Below, piece after piece: positions 22,280 to 34,709 of a DNA stretch of 64,000 nt. The DNA is from Gamsiella multidivaricata. Its lineage: Eukaryota; Mortierellomycota; Mortierellomycetes; Mortierellales; Mortierellaceae. The translations under genes were made by a program, and so were the position numbers. The DNA lies in NCBI RefSeq assembly GCF_025024155.1, contig NW_026251716.1, forward strand, positions 1 to 64,000, given 5' to 3'. How positions within the stretch are numbered: position 1 is the stretch's first letter; each line of letters opens with the position of its first letter. The notes below the pieces were generated by a model, which worked only from the letters and a program-made list of their open reading frames with translations, did no database searches and was not told where the DNA came from.

Positions 22280-23938
22280 GATGAAAAGTAGTTCAGACTA
22301 GAAGGGGAGTGGGTGACAAAGAGCGAGAGAGGACAGATGTGGATGAGAGAAAGAGAAAGAGAGAGATGATGAGAGTGTGGAGATGAAGGGAAGACTGATG
22401 GTGAACGATGAAAGAAAGGAGAAGGAAGCAAAGGATGGGAGGATGCCAGTTTGTGTTGTGGGACAGGACCAATTGCTGCTCAAAGTGGTCCAGGAGGGGA
22501 AGACGCATCATCGCACGGGTTGCCTTCTCACCTCCAATAGGCTCCAATCAGATTTCCATCCTGCACTAAACCCATGCAAATCCTCGCGCAACTTTTTTTA
22601 AAAACGGGGAAGCCGTGTTGCTTGCTGATAGAAATGATGACGAGGAAGACTTTGGAGTGAGTGCGAGTACATTTTAGCTTTAATAAAACTGATATGAGAA
22701 GGTGCGGCTTTCTATCCATCTTACAAATATGGAAGGGGTCAGTCCTAATGAAGTTTTGAGAATTTGTTCGCGTTACTAGGTGACATGAACGAAACGGACG
22801 CGTCTTGTCCAATAAGAAAACAAACCACTTTTCAGTACTTGGTTCTCGTGCCCGCTCGTTTCTTTCATTGCCTCTTCCTATCTCTTTCTTCTTAATCTGC
22901 AAGAATAATTAGAACAGAAGCAGTGGTTTCTTCCTTTTTTTTTTTCTCTTTGTTGTTGTTGAGGCACTGCAACACGAGACGCGTCGTAGCCACATCATCC
23001 GGTTACTACCCCTTCCACATTGAATTGCTCTCGCACTCACAGTGGAATTCTTTATGTGCAACAAAAACGGGATGACACTCAGCGAGAACAAGTGGACTAA
23101 AATATGAGATGTAGAGATATGGCGCCATTCACCTCAGAGGCGCACAGAAGAAGCATCACGTCAAAAGAAAACGAAAAAGGTCAGCTGGATTCTTTGAACT
23201 CACAAATGAAGCGTGCCAGGAAAGACGACGTTTTGGTGGATAATGAGACGCGTTATCAGGCAGGTAATCAAACAATCGCTGTTGCAGCAACTCATTCTAA
23301 TCAGAAAAATGCTTGACAATCTTGCATCTTTGTTATGACATTCGCCCGCTGGCACTGCCGGACGGGAAAATAGCTATTAAATCCGTAGCGACATTTCCTG
23401 GGAAAATTGCATGCGAGTGCGTGTCAGTCAGACAAAATTGTGGGGTATAGTACAGGCTATCTTGACGGAAAAGACAAAGCAGAGCCAGAGCGAGGGTCGT
23501 ATTTATACCTGTCCTTGCATGAACCTTGGTACAGTAGCAAGTATGGATTTCATAATAACTCTCGGGGATCGCGCCATAGTTTCCAGGGAAAATTTCGACC
23601 ATGCCTTGGACACAGGGTGGTCATCCACCGAAATAGGAGCTACAAACGTTTTTCTTGCCGTGAGCAACACGAGCAAAGGCGTGTCCAGTTGGTCATTCAG
23701 GAACAAGAGGTGGACAGGATATAAAGACTCGGTTTCCTTCTCCAGGCTGTATTCTATTTCTCCGCACTTGTTATTCCCCACCATCGCTCTCCATTGCTTT
23801 GTTATCACATTCCTCTCGTCTCGCTAGCAACGTCTTCCCCCCAAAACCCTCGACCATCCTCTATTATATCACACACACATTCTCCGGGAAGAAAAGCAGC
23901 TCACACTCAATCGTCAGGGCAAAAAACACCATCGCCAA
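22280..23938. other. Divergent intergenic region between septin and sulfate permease
   Basis: 1.66 kb with no supportable gene. The septin-proximal part is C/T-rich on the minus strand, as expected of its leader. The right-hand part contains the permease TATA box at 23720-23725. Open frames at 22528-22902 (-) and 23411-23827 (+) show no family motifs, and the latter runs through the TATA box. Confidence 0.55.
23720..23725 (+). promoter_or_regulatory. TATA box of the sulfate permease gene
   Basis: TATAAA 219 nt before the ATG at 23939, followed by a C/T-rich leader with CCACC and CTCTC motifs. TATA use fits a nutrient-regulated transporter, but no sulfur-regulator site was verified. Confidence 0.5.
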
Positions 23939-26426
23939 ATGGCAGATCAGGAACTGAGAGAGTATCGGCAGAACGTTGTCGAATGGGTTAGGGCATTCCC
24001 GTCTAATGTTCCTCGCTACATCCATGAACGCTTCCCAATCATCAGATGGTAACACTTCACCTCCATATCATCCACAAACTCACAAACCCCACAGTCTTTA
24101 CCGCTATCTCCCTCCCACCCACATGCCTATCTACCCTACCTACCCAACGCTTACAAACGGCATCTCTTGCTACTGCACATAGGCTACCGAAATACAGCCG
24201 ATCATGGGCCATGAAAGATATCGTCGCAGGCATCACCGTCGGACTCATTGTCGTGCCTCAAGGAATGTCATACGCAAAAGTCGCAGGTCTGCCTGTGCAG
24301 CACGGCCTCTACTCTGCCTACATCGGCGCTATCTTCTATTGCTTCATGGGCACATCTAAGGATTTGACCATCGGTCCCACAGCGGTTATTTCGCTGATCA
24401 CAGGCGAACTTGTCGCACAACTAGCCGGTCGATACTCTCCAGCACAGGTCGCTGGTATCTCTTGTCTCGCAGTTGGGGCTCTGACCATGGTCCTGGGAGC
24501 TCTTCAGCTCGGGATCATCCTTGATTTCTTTCCTTCGACCGTCCTGATCGGATATACTACTGGGGCGGCCGCTACCATTGTTATCTCCCAGATTCCTAAA
24601 TGGATCGGCGTTTCTGGTGTGAACACTCGGGAGCCCCCATACCTTGTCCTCATCAACACCGTCAAGGCCCTTCCAACACTATCATGGCTCGATCTAGCCT
24701 TTGGGCTGTTCTCCATGCTGGGCCTCGTAGGCATTGGCTACGTAGTTGACCGATGGGGCAAGGGTCGATTCTCGATCCAACTGATCAAGATCTCGCGCTT
24801 CTTCATCGTCACCGTCCTGGCGACGGCCTTCTCATTCCTCGTCAACATCAACGCGCCCTACGATCTGGAAGGGAATATCATTCCTCGGATCTCGATCCTC
24901 AAAACAGTTCCCAGCGGACTTCCTACATCTCAGGCACCCAAACTGGACGGGTCTATCTTGGTCGAGATTGCACCCAAGCTGATTGCGATCGCGCTGGCAA
25001 CCATTCTGGAACACATTGCGATCGGAAAGGCCTTTGCACGCAAGAACCGGTACCAGATCGACAGTAACCAGGAACTGCTGACACTGGGTCTGGCCAATGT
25101 AACGGCGTCGTTCTTTGGAGCGTACACTGTCACGGGCTCGTTTTCGCGATCCGCTGTCAAGTTTCAGTGCGGCGTCAAGACTCCGCTGGCGGGCCTTGTC
25201 ACTGGCGCACTCGTTCTGTTGGCACTGCAAATGCTGACACCACTGTAAGGTTTATTGTGGATGAAAGAAGGACATACACATCACCACGAACGGGATTCTC
25301 ACATTCTTCACGCTTTGTCCTCAATAGGTTCTACTACATCCCCGACGCAGCGCTCTCGGCAGTCATCATGGTCGCGGTCTCCAGCCTTGTCAGCTTTCCC
25401 GACGTGTTCATGGAATTTTTCGACGTCAATCTCTGGGACTTTGTATCTTCCCAGGTTGCGCTGTGGGTCACACTCTTCGTCTCTGTCGAGGTGGGCATCG
25501 CCGCCGGCGTAGGGTTCTCTCTCGTCGTCCTCCTCTTCCGCGTCGCCCGCCCTCAGATCCATCTTCTACAGCCACTTAGGACCCGCCCGGATGTCTTTGT
25601 GACCTCAACGTACTCCACCAGCAAGATTATGGACACCGTCAATCTACCTCCGGGCGTCCTTGTCTTTCGTATGGAAGAGGGGGCCACGTTTCCCAATATG
25701 GAGACATTCAAGACATGGGCCCAGGACCAAGTTTATAAGCACACTCGGTTCGGAGGTTTGACCAAGACCGCCCATGATCGACTGTGGTCCGACGATCTGG
25801 AGATCCACATCCGACGACTGCGGGCACAAAATCAACACTCAAGCCTGGTGTCTTTGGAAGACAAGGATCTGTCCTATTTGCGCGCTGTCATCCTCGACTG
25901 CTCTGCGATGAATAACATCGACAGCACAGGACTACAGGGTCTCCGGGACCTACATGAAAATTTGAAGGACTATGCAGGTGCACGCGACGATCCAGAGGTG
26001 TTCTTCGAATTGCATTTTGTAGCCGTTCAGGATAATGTGCTCCCGATCCTTGAGCGCTCAGGGCTGACGACACCTAGCCCCGTCCCAGGATCCACGCGAC
26101 TGCGAAAAGTCCAGGTGTTGAGCCGCGATTTTAGTACAAGTAGCCAGCGCAGTCTCCTCAATCATAGCCACAGGATATCGGCATCGCATGGCTCGCTTCG
26201 GTCAATAGGGTCTGTGTCCGCGCTCGACTCTGTCGTCCATCTGACGATTCGAGATGCTATTAACGCGGTGCTGCGGCACGCAGAGGTGTGGAAGAGGGCT
26301 TTGAACGAGGATACGATACTGGAGATTGCTGACATGGGTGGATCGGGCAGCTTCATATCCGACTCGGATTCGGATGAAGACTCGCTTCACAAACAGCCTT
26401 CGACACACGAGCTCCAATATATCTAG
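23939..26426 (+). CDS. High-affinity sulfate permease, SulP family with STAS domain
   Basis: Exons 23939-24048, 24183-25244 and 25328-26426 give 756 residues. SulP/SLC26 permeases import sulfate (with protons in fungi) across the plasma membrane. The N-terminus has PKYSRSWAMKDIVAGITVGLIVVPQGMSYAKVAGLP, the signature region of the family, followed by about a dozen hydrophobic segments through residue ~470 (for example GPTAVISLITGELVAQL and ALATILEHIAIGKAFA). A cytosolic STAS domain follows (about 495-700; VLDCSAMNNIDSTGL-type core seen as LDCSAMNNIDSTGLQGLRDL). The C-terminal tail is Ser/Asp rich. It is shorter than yeast Sul1/Sul2. The gene converges with the R3H gene 220 nt downstream. Confidence 0.93.
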
Positions 26427-26649
26427 CTGCGCTCCATATACCCGCCCCCCGTTCGCCTTACTATACATGTATATAATCCCTTCTTCAATAATAACCATCT
26501 CTAAAGCGCCATGTCTTTTTTCTATTATTATTAAATAGAACAATGATATCGAGAAGAACAGTCGATTCTAAAAGGACAAAAGCTGCTTATAGGAATTCAA
26601 AACTGGGGCAAAAAAACAATAACAATGCTCCTTAGAATGGCGGGCGTCA

Positions 26650-28494
26650 TCAGTAAAACATCGGCCGTGTGGAGGGATAGAGGTACTCGAAAAAGGTCAT
26701 GTCCGGGCGCAGGCAATCAGACACCTTGACGGGTTCGACCTTATTCCAGAGCTGATCCAATACATGAAGCGGCAGCTCCTGAACATGTTCCAGCGTGCTC
26801 TGTCGCTTCGGAAGCTTTGGACGCACCGGTGCTGCCTTTTCTGATTCTCCACTGGGGGAAGTACTTGTGGCGGGATCGGCGGCAAGTTGGCCGATCGAGT
26901 CCAAGTGCGCAGGATGGCAGATGTACAATAGCCGCTTGCCATCCATTGCGGTTTTGCCTGTTGCAGTTCGACAAGAACAGATCCTGGTCAGGACCATTGC
27001 TCCAGAATATGCCAGTAAATCACACAACCGAGCTCAGTAAAGCGAAGACTTACTGAAGGAAACAAGCCCGTAGAAGGCGCACAGAGCATGGGCGACGAAT
27101 CTCAGGAACTGGTCTTGGATGTCCCATCGGAGGTAGATCTGAGGTCGTTCCTCGCTCTGCTGTTCAGATGCCGACGAATCCACCTCCTTGGCGATCTCCT
27201 CGGACGGCTCCTGCTCAGTAAGAGACTGCTCTCTAGCCTGAACATCGTCCGTCATGTGCGGTTGTACGAGGACCCAGCTCGAGCCCTCAATTTCAGCACA
27301 CCCGTCTTCTGCAACGACCAATACAGGGTCAGACAGAGATGAGTCGCTGTCGCTTTCCTGGCTGTCCTCACTCTCATCTTCACCATCCTCAGACAACGTC
27401 AATTGGTCCAAGAAGCTGACGAGCTCGCCTTCGTACTGCATTACGATTCCCTGCGGGACATGTACCTTTTTGATATCTTTTCGCTGGGCTCTAGTCAGCA
27501 AACGATGCCCGATTGCGGGACCAGTAGGGGAAGGAGGGACATCATCTGCCAACGACACGGGCTTGGATCGCCTTGAGGACGGAGGATTATTGCTGATTAA
27601 GGACTCGATCGTGGCATCGTGCTTCCAGTGAAAGGAAGGAGCATCTCGATCGTAACCAGGGAAGGGCAAGTCAACTTGGTAGAGAACCGCAAACGGGTGG
27701 TGCACAAATTTGTCTATTGCGGATGGTTACCCCGGAAGAGAAAGAAAGAAAGAAAAAAAGGGCACCGATGGTCCGCCGAGTAGAAGGACGCACCACGCCG
27801 TGCAGGAAGGAGGGGGGGGAGGTGAGAATGAAGACCATGTGGAGAAGAGATGTGTGGATGTATCGATCTTTCTTGTCTTCATTTCCAATTCTCTTTCGCT
27901 GCAATGTCATTGACAGTACATACAAAATAGAAAAAGAAAAGACAACATCCCCAGGTCCCAGCAGCAGCAGCCGCCAGTCCATTATCATCATCATCATCTT
28001 TTTTGTCTTCATTTGAAGCAGTCAACAACGACAAAAGGGTATTGGTCCCCGCCCCTTCTGCGTCTTTATGCCCTCCCAACGCCTCTTCATTCTCATGTCA
28101 CCTTGCGTTCCACATGTTTGGTTCTCTATCGCATCCCTTGGATTCAAATGAATGAAAAAGAGAGGTCGATTTATCATTGGCAACTCCCCCTCAAGATACT
28201 CAAGGACTTGCCATTGTCGTGTCGCTGGCGGCGTCGGCTGCCCTCTTGACCGATCTTATTGCGCTGGTTCTGGGAATCTCGCTGGATCCATGGGTAGTAC
28301 TTTTTCTTCTTTTTGTTATGAGTCCGCTGTTGGTCCTGGTTTTGTTGGCTGGCCGCAGCGGTGTCGTTGTCGACGAATGTCACGGTCGAATTGATGGTCT
28401 TCTCGAGGCTCTGCTGATGCAGCTTCATAAGTGTCGCCTGGGTCTGGCCGTGAATCGAGTTACCGACAAGTGTGGGGATGGGATGTCGCGCCAT
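26650..28494 (-). CDS. R3H-domain nucleic-acid-binding protein
   Basis: Exons 28494-28212, 27713-27054 and 26957-26650 give 416 residues. The R3H signature RxxxH is Arg299-x-x-x-His303 in FLRFVAHALCAFYGL, continuing after the second intron into DGKRLLYICHP. R3H domains bind single-stranded nucleic acids. The N-terminus is Gln/Lys rich with a basic stretch (NKKKKKYYPW, SRRRQRH), then HHPFAVLYQ. This part may correspond to the R3H-associated N-terminal region of R3HDM4-like proteins, which is a guess. The middle is acidic (EDGEDESEDSQESDSDSS). The first intron (498 nt) has either a GC donor (AATG|GCAAGT) or a weaker GT donor 11 nt later; both keep the frame. A good acceptor (GATTACAG) just upstream of the ATG suggests a spliced 5' leader. 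Confidence 0.68.
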
Positions 28495-29046
28495 GAGGAA
28501 GGAGTGTGCTGTAATCAGGGGTGTGAGATGAGCTGAATCGGATGAAACCTATGTTCGATGAATACAAAGAATAAATCGGATAAAAGCGACCGACGGAGAA
28601 GGGCAGAGGGAAGAGGTGTCGATGAAGACAAAGAAGAAGAAAGAGAAGAAGGAAGAAGAGGGTTGTTTGCGAAGGGGAAAAAAGTTGCCGACGGTGAGTG
28701 AAGACTATTCCCCCGGTGCTTTTCTCCCTCTCAAGACTCTAGGCCTCCTCCTCCCCCACCTCATCATCATTATCGTCACAGTCACCTCGAAAAAGCGTCT
28801 GTCTGTTGGTACGCCCACAGATGCCTTTGGTACTGCAACAACTGCGCCAGGATTCGCTGCCGCAGTCTGCCCCTTGGTTTGGAGGAACATTTCAATATTC
28901 ATCCCGATGAGGCCTTACCAAATCGAGCGATTAACGCTCCTCCTCATTCGCCGTGTTTGAGCGCCGTTGTACACAAGAGGTGCCGTCGGTGGTTAGGGAG
29001 TGGGAGCGGGGAGTTTTTTATTATGGCATAATGAGAGATCATATGG
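28495..29046. other. Intergenic region with probable spliced leader of the R3H gene
   Basis: It lies between the 3' end of the FAD monooxygenase gene and the R3H start. On the minus strand an acceptor ends at 28509, 15 nt before the ATG, implying a leader exon further right. A short minus-strand frame at 28705-28902 could overlap that leader exon, but no donor in it joins the R3H gene in frame. Confidence 0.45.
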
Positions 29047-31528
29047 CTAGTGCTGCTGGGATAGGCGGAGACATAGCCCGGAGAGCGACCTCATTTTTTT
29101 GGAAGGTGCCTGAGTTCCCGCCTTGAACTCACCCCGATCTTCTACAAAAGGCAAGAAGATCGCCTGTGGACGATGGCACAGCATTTTGTCCGAGATCGAC
29201 TGCTGAATCTTTTGTGGCACGATGTTCAAGAACATGCTCCGTGCAATCGATTCTGTCCATGAATGTCCCCCACTCAACCGACCCATGTGTCGACTACCCT
29301 GGACAGCGGCCTTTCCAGATGCCACACGCTCCTTGTAATACGCTTCAAATGTTGCCTGAATGTCCTGTGTCGAGGTCGTGGGTGTCTCGTACAGGAGATT
29401 GGCCAGACTGACGGCATCCACCATGGCTTGTGCTGCTCCCTAGAGATTAAAATACAAAATATGTGAATGATGGTGAATCTCCTGGTCATCGCGAGTGGTT
29501 CATGGCATGTTAACTTCTAACAATTATTCTTAATCATTACCTGTCTATACGATGAGCCAGAACAAGTGAATACAGTTGCAATAAACGATATCATTAGATG
29601 AGGATGATCTCTTTTTTTTTCACCCAGGCCATGGCTGTTTGTGAGATTTTACACTTACCCTGCATGTGGAACAACCTGGCAAGTTCATCGGTCAGATAAA
29701 TTGTGAAAGGATGGGAATAATCGAGCACGAATAAGATCGTTCATGTCAGCACACGTTTTGGAGCTCTAAGATCCTTGGGCGTCAAGACGCGTTGACGAGA
29801 CGTGTCTGTGAATGCTGTGTTCGCACGTGGGATTGTTACCTTGTGGCATGCTGCATACACATAGACACACAAAAAAAAAGATAGAGGTGAGATGCAGGTA
29901 AATAAAGGAAACTGCAGCCGTAATTGTGAATATTCCCATGATATCCTTCTTACCATCGCCTATAAGAACCACACGGTTATGGTACCAGGTCTCGAAAAAC
30001 TAGTTTACAAGATGTTAAACCATATTGAGTCCATGTGAATAGATGCCACCATAGATGCCAAGCAAAACGTGCTGTGAACCATAGAGAACTTACCTTCTCT
30101 TCAAGCAAAACTTTGGATATCCTGTCCATAGGCGTCTTATCGATGAGATCTGCAAGTGTACCGCCATATGGGCAAACAAAGTCTCGACAAGTGTCTGCCA
30201 TCTCCTGTACCTGCATCGGACCCCAATCTGATGATCGAATGTGATGTTCTTGACGGATCTGCGTCGACGGTAGGTTATAGGTAACCCGCCATGCGATCCT
30301 GTTTTTCTTTAGAGGGATCAACCACCACTACAAGACAGAACATGAGAATGAACCACGTGTAACTATTAGGAAACTGTTCATCCGAGGTAAACTGCCCGCA
30401 GCAAGATGATCGATACATATTTCACTCTTGTTAGTTTTACCGAGTAAGGCTTGTCCTTGCCGATGACAACCATCATGTCGCATGTGTCTTTGCTCAGGTC
30501 TGGAAAGTAGATAGGGTCGATTGGATCCGTCACACCTGTAGGAGGGGCATTTGTAGTGAATGAGAATTAGAGATCCAATAGGTCGGGCTTGGATTCAAGG
30601 GTTTGGCATAATTTCCCCAACAGAGCCTAGCTAAAAGAGTTGGGCAACTGCCTTTTCCGTGCATGTGTCGAGCCCTTACCAACAAGGCAATGATGGTCAA
30701 AGGCCAGCGGCGCCATATCTGATTTGGGCAAAAGATTGCTCATCCTGAGGTCCCTGTAGAGGCATCTCCGAACGTTCGAATAAGCCCCGTCTGCGCCCAC
30801 GAGAATATCGGCCTCAAAGACGCTGGTGTCAGAACAACGGACCAGTACGCCTTTTTCATTCTGCTCGATATCGCATACGCGCTTTCCTGTGATGACATTC
30901 TCCGGAGGTATCCTCGAGAGCAGCAATTTGTAAAGCGAAGGACGATCCATGATCCTATCGCAGTTATTTAAGACGACATCAGACCAGACAGAAATAAAAA
31001 TGTCAGCGCTCTTGTGCAACTTCTTCCTGGGGACACAAGCATAAGAGCCGCTGAGGGATTTTGTAATCCCATGATGCACACACACTATACCTATTGTAAT
31101 ATCCATATCTGCTTGTATTGAGGACAGGGGGCAATGTGCAGAAAGAGAATGCAGATCGTTGTTAGCTTTTCTGAGATCAAGGGAGGGAGAGTGAAAATAA
31201 AAAAACGCTCATTTCTTGTAAGATAGACTATTTACCTCACAGAGTCAGAGTTCAGATCAAGCGCACCAATCTTACTCATGCTTTCTTTGAGGAACGTCAG
31301 GGAACCGATGGGCTTGGAAATGGCTTCAAGTTCTGGGAGCATCCCCAGTTGCTCAAGCAGAGGTTGGATGGTCTGGTTCAGCGAGATACTGCTGCCTAAT
31401 GGAACAAGATCCCCAGCGTGCTTCTCGAGGATTATGTAAGGGATACCAGCCTGGTCGAGCAGGAGGCCCAGTGTGAGGCCACCCAATCCAGCGCCCACAA
31501 TTAATACTTTAAGTTGTGTTAAGGACAT
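29047..31528 (-). CDS. FAD-dependent monooxygenase (group A flavoprotein hydroxylase) with micro-exons
   Basis: Ten exons, right to left: 31528-31236, 31111-31091, 30954-30680, 30535-30441, 30327-30094, 29999-29954, 29850-29840, 29675-29659, 29544-29541, 29439-29047; 462 residues. Members use FAD and NAD(P)H to hydroxylate aromatic or related small molecules; the substrate here cannot be told. Motifs: dinucleotide fold VGAGLGGL (Gly12, Gly14, Gly17), GADGAYSNVRR (158-168) and the FAD-binding GD motif GDACHK (320-325) followed by VVPHAGQGAAQAMVDA. Exons 7, 8 and 9 are 11, 17 and 4 nt long. Each has matching splice sites, and all three are required to spell the motif in frame. Exon 2 is 21 nt, or 18 if the second of two tandem acceptors (AAGCAG) is used. 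A TATA box at 31747-31754 serves this gene. Confidence 0.85.
29541..29544 (-). other. 4-nt micro-exon (ACAG) of the FAD monooxygenase gene
   Basis: Minus strand reads ...CGTATAG|ACAG|GTAATG.... The upstream exon ends in phase 2 (GCA GG) and the downstream exon starts in phase 0 (GGA GCA). Only these 4 nt restore the frame, giving Ala-Gly-Gln-Gly-Ala, the conserved sequence after the GD motif. Confidence 0.7.
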
Positions 31529-33108
31529 AGCAGTGAATGTGTATTAGAACGCTTTTTTTTTTTTGCTTTGCTTTTGCTTTGGCGCGCAACTATGGATGGC
31601 AGGATAATGGGTTGCGTTGTGAGCAACTCGCTGAATCAAGGTATAAGGATAGAATCAAGGGTATATGATGGAATTGCAAAGCGAATAGCAAGAGGAGGAA
31701 GGTAGACGTCGAAGCGAGTGTTTCCGTCGATCAAGGAAGCACACTATTTATATATCTATGGGGGATGGAGGATGGAAGGAATAAATGGGTATGTCAGCAT
31801 TGCTTTTGAATCGGTAAGGGATATGGGTGAGCCTTGAAGATCGTGTTGACCATCCGCCGTTCTATGGTCTATGGATAATTGTACATAATAGTGCTGCACA
31901 TGTGCAAACTCTACATGCACAAAAGCAACCACAAAGACAAATAGACTATATAGCCAGCCAACCATAAGATGAGGGTGTACGAAGTTGATGTGTAGACAAA
32001 TATATATGCGCATGAGAAGAAGTTGTTAACTGAGTTGGACTGCAGCAAGTAGAGAGCATAGCGTCGGGGATAAAAAAAAAGACGACCGAGATTTTTTTTT
32101 CCTTATTTTACTAACAACCACGCGATGGTCGGCAATGGTGACAAACAGGAGTAGGAGGTAAACACGATAGGTTACAATGCAATGGCATCAAAGATGTTTT
32201 CATGGAGGCACATACCCTAACATGCCGCACTCAATCGTCTTTCCGTTTATCTGTTTAAGCGAACCAGCGAACCACGCTTGGGCCGGGTGCCTCCTTTAAT
32301 CAAGAGTAAAAGAAAGCAAACAAAACAAGACGAGACACGACTGTGTCCTTTGATCCTTAGAAGTTTGGGCTATCAACAAGCGTCTAACAGGCATGAGCAT
32401 GAACATACACTGGTTGCAAGTAGTAATAAAAAAACGCCAACATCTTGGATGGGGCGGCGCAAACAACAAGAGCAGATCCAGTAACCTACCATAGGGTTAG
32501 GGGTCAATCAGGGGATGAAGTAGATTACCTATACCGAAGTATGATTTGCCTTTCATGCTCTGGATGCAGCCTATAGTACAAAGTTCAACGGCCCCTTTGC
32601 ATTCATGGGATTATCATAATCTTCCATGGATCCTTACATCTTACATGGGCGCGAAAAAAAAGGCGCGCAGCGTTGGAGCTGTGCATGTACCACGCCGAAA
32701 TGAAGAAGCAGCCAAGAATGATTGATGTTTATACATAGAATGGATGCTATGAAGGGTCTTTTCGTAGGATCTGGCCCTTTGCAGCATTTTGTATAACCCA
32801 AGTACCCTGAAACGTAGACGAATATAGACATATACATGTACCGCCGTCCTTATTAACGAACATGCATAAAGTTGTTCCTCCGATTAAGAAGGTTAGTATA
32901 ATCCTTGATTGTGTGTATTTCAGGAAGATGAGATACTCAAGGACGCTGTTGAAAGACGTACAAGTTTTGACGCAGGGCCAACTTTATGCCGCCAACATTA
33001 ACTTTTCGATTCTGTGCCTGGATTCCAAACGGGCTCTTTCATCGTCCTAATTTTCATGCAAAGTACCTGTACAGCATTTACCCAAGCAATGGCTGCAGTA
33101 GTATTGCT
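31529..33108. other. Intergenic region upstream of the FAD monooxygenase gene
   Basis: 1.58 kb. It holds the FAD gene leader and TATA box on the left and the 3' flank of AAR2 on the right. Short frames on both strands show no motifs, and I see no RNA gene. Sequence composition is A/T rich with several short A-runs. Confidence 0.55.
31747..31754 (-). promoter_or_regulatory. TATA box of the FAD monooxygenase gene
   Basis: Minus strand TATATAAA, continuing ATAG, about 220 nt upstream of the ATG at 31528. Distance is comparable to the other TATA genes in the window. Confidence 0.5.
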
Positions 33109-34709
33109 TTATTGAACAATAACCGGTGCATATTCTCCTTCCTCCTCATAGTCATCATCCTCGTCGCTAGCCAACCCCATTTCATTGGTCACCTCGACCA
33201 CCTTCTGGATCTTTTTGAAATCGCCCGGGATCTTCCACTCAAAGCTCTCCTGAACCGCCTTCTGAAGTGCATGCATCGGCTTTCGCAACTCCAAGCACTG
33301 TCCACGTCGAAGACCTGACTGAATATTGCGGCCCATGACCCTCAGCGCCTGCTCCAAAAAGTTGGCGGTCATGTCGTCTTGATCCGGTGAAGCGAACAAG
33401 AGGTCCATGAAGAAGCTAGAGGGGATCGATGTCAACTGATGGAGAAGCGTCTGGATGAACTCGGAAAAAAGGCTAGTGTAATTTGACGAAGAGGTCGCTT
33501 CTGTGGATTGACACACTAGGATGGTCATGGTCTTCCACTGTCGGAATGCGCCAAGATGGTAGCTTAAAAGCATTGTTACGAACGCTGATTGGTACTCGCC
33601 CAGGAAAGCGGAAACGTCTAGCATTTAGATAAGAGTTAAAAAATACGAAGGTTAGGTAACCATGGGAGGCTACAAATCATTTTACAGATGCATAAATAAA
33701 AACATACCAGACTTGTAGACAGTAGAAAACAGATTATTCAGGAGCCAGCTCTTGTCCAAACTGTATCGCGTGACCTCCTCCCCCACAGCACCTTTTCGGA
33801 ACGACGACCGCAGGTCGATTGGCGTAAACTTAACGGATATGTGCTCCATGGCTGATTTTGGCCGTTTTGAAATATCCTTTGCGCTCGGAGCGGCATGCTG
33901 ATCGTCTGTCGAGTCCGTCTCCATCGCGGTTTCGTCCTCTTCTTGGATTGTGTTAGTGCTTCTGACTTGTTGTGCACTTTGCTGTAGTCTTTCCTTTTCT
34001 GCTTTCTCCTTCTCTTCCTTTTGTTCTCGATCAATAATCTTTGTTGCCCTTGACAGCTCGGCCTCCAGTTGATCGTCATAGGAATCCACGAACCCGTCTT
34101 CCGGGAAGAGCCTGCTGATAGTCTTTTGTGTGATGTGGTTGGCGAGCTTTATCCATGCTGGATAAGTTGCTTCCGGTGGCAAGAGCGGGTATGGACCGAG
34201 AAATGGATCAAATTCTTGAATGCCTATCGAGTATCGTTCCAAGCGTTCGATTAGCTATTACCTCCATGGCATCGGTTTCAAGCCTACATCATTTCAGAAC
34301 AGCTCAATGGCCCTGTCATACCTGCTTTGTACCGTGCGATCTGATCTACGTCCTTCTCGAGCTCCATATTCTCGTTGTATGCATTCCACTTCATGACTAC
34401 AACCTCGCCGCTCTCAAACTGGTGCCAGAATCCGATCCTGACATCTCCTCCAGTTGTGCCACCTTCTATGACCTCTAGTGTTCCATCCGCTTTTGCCTCG
34501 TCATCGGGATTCGCTTGCGTGCTTTTGGTGTTGTGAAGAGAATAGTATACAAAGTGTGCACCAGGAGGAATGATCTTGATGCCCTTGAAGCGCGGCCCCG
34601 TGTTCCAGCAATTAACATCGATGCCAAACTCGAGTTGATTTTGAGGTGCATCCAAAACCAGGAGAATCGCCCCAGCCTTAAATAACTTCTTCAATGTCTC
34701 GTTGTCCAT
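33109..34709 (-). CDS. AAR2: AAR2 family U5 snRNP assembly factor
   Basis: Exons 34709-34322, 34223-33708 and 33617-33109 give 470 residues. AAR2 binds Prp8 and chaperones cytoplasmic assembly of the U5 snRNP before nuclear maturation. The N-terminal domain shows LFKAGAILLVLDAPQNQLEFGIDVNCW, then GPRFKGIKIIPPGAHFVYYS and GFWHQFESGEVVVMKWN, which align with the human AAR2 pattern of EFGID, PPG-HF and a tryptophan-rich strand. FLGPYP after the first splice is also conserved. The C-terminal helical domain carries GEYQSAFVTMLLSYHLGAFRQWK and LTSIPSSFFMDLL. An acidic, coiled linker rich in Glu/Lys/Gln separates the two domains. The chosen first splice gives YKAG-IQEFDPFLGPYP without gap. The gene is divergent from a methyltransferase gene. 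Confidence 0.92.

Noticed and set aside
22528..22902. 124-codon minus-strand frame upstream of the septin gene
   Set aside because: Basic, motif-free composition and location in the septin upstream region; not supported by splice sites.
23411..23827. 138-codon plus-strand frame before the sulfate permease gene
   Set aside because: It runs through the TATA box and leader of the permease gene and has no recognisable motif.
28705..28902. Minus-strand frame starting MNIEMFLQTKGQ as a first coding exon of the R3H gene
   Set aside because: All its GT donors are in phase 0 or 2, while the acceptor before the R3H ATG needs phase 1. It may be untranslated leader at most.
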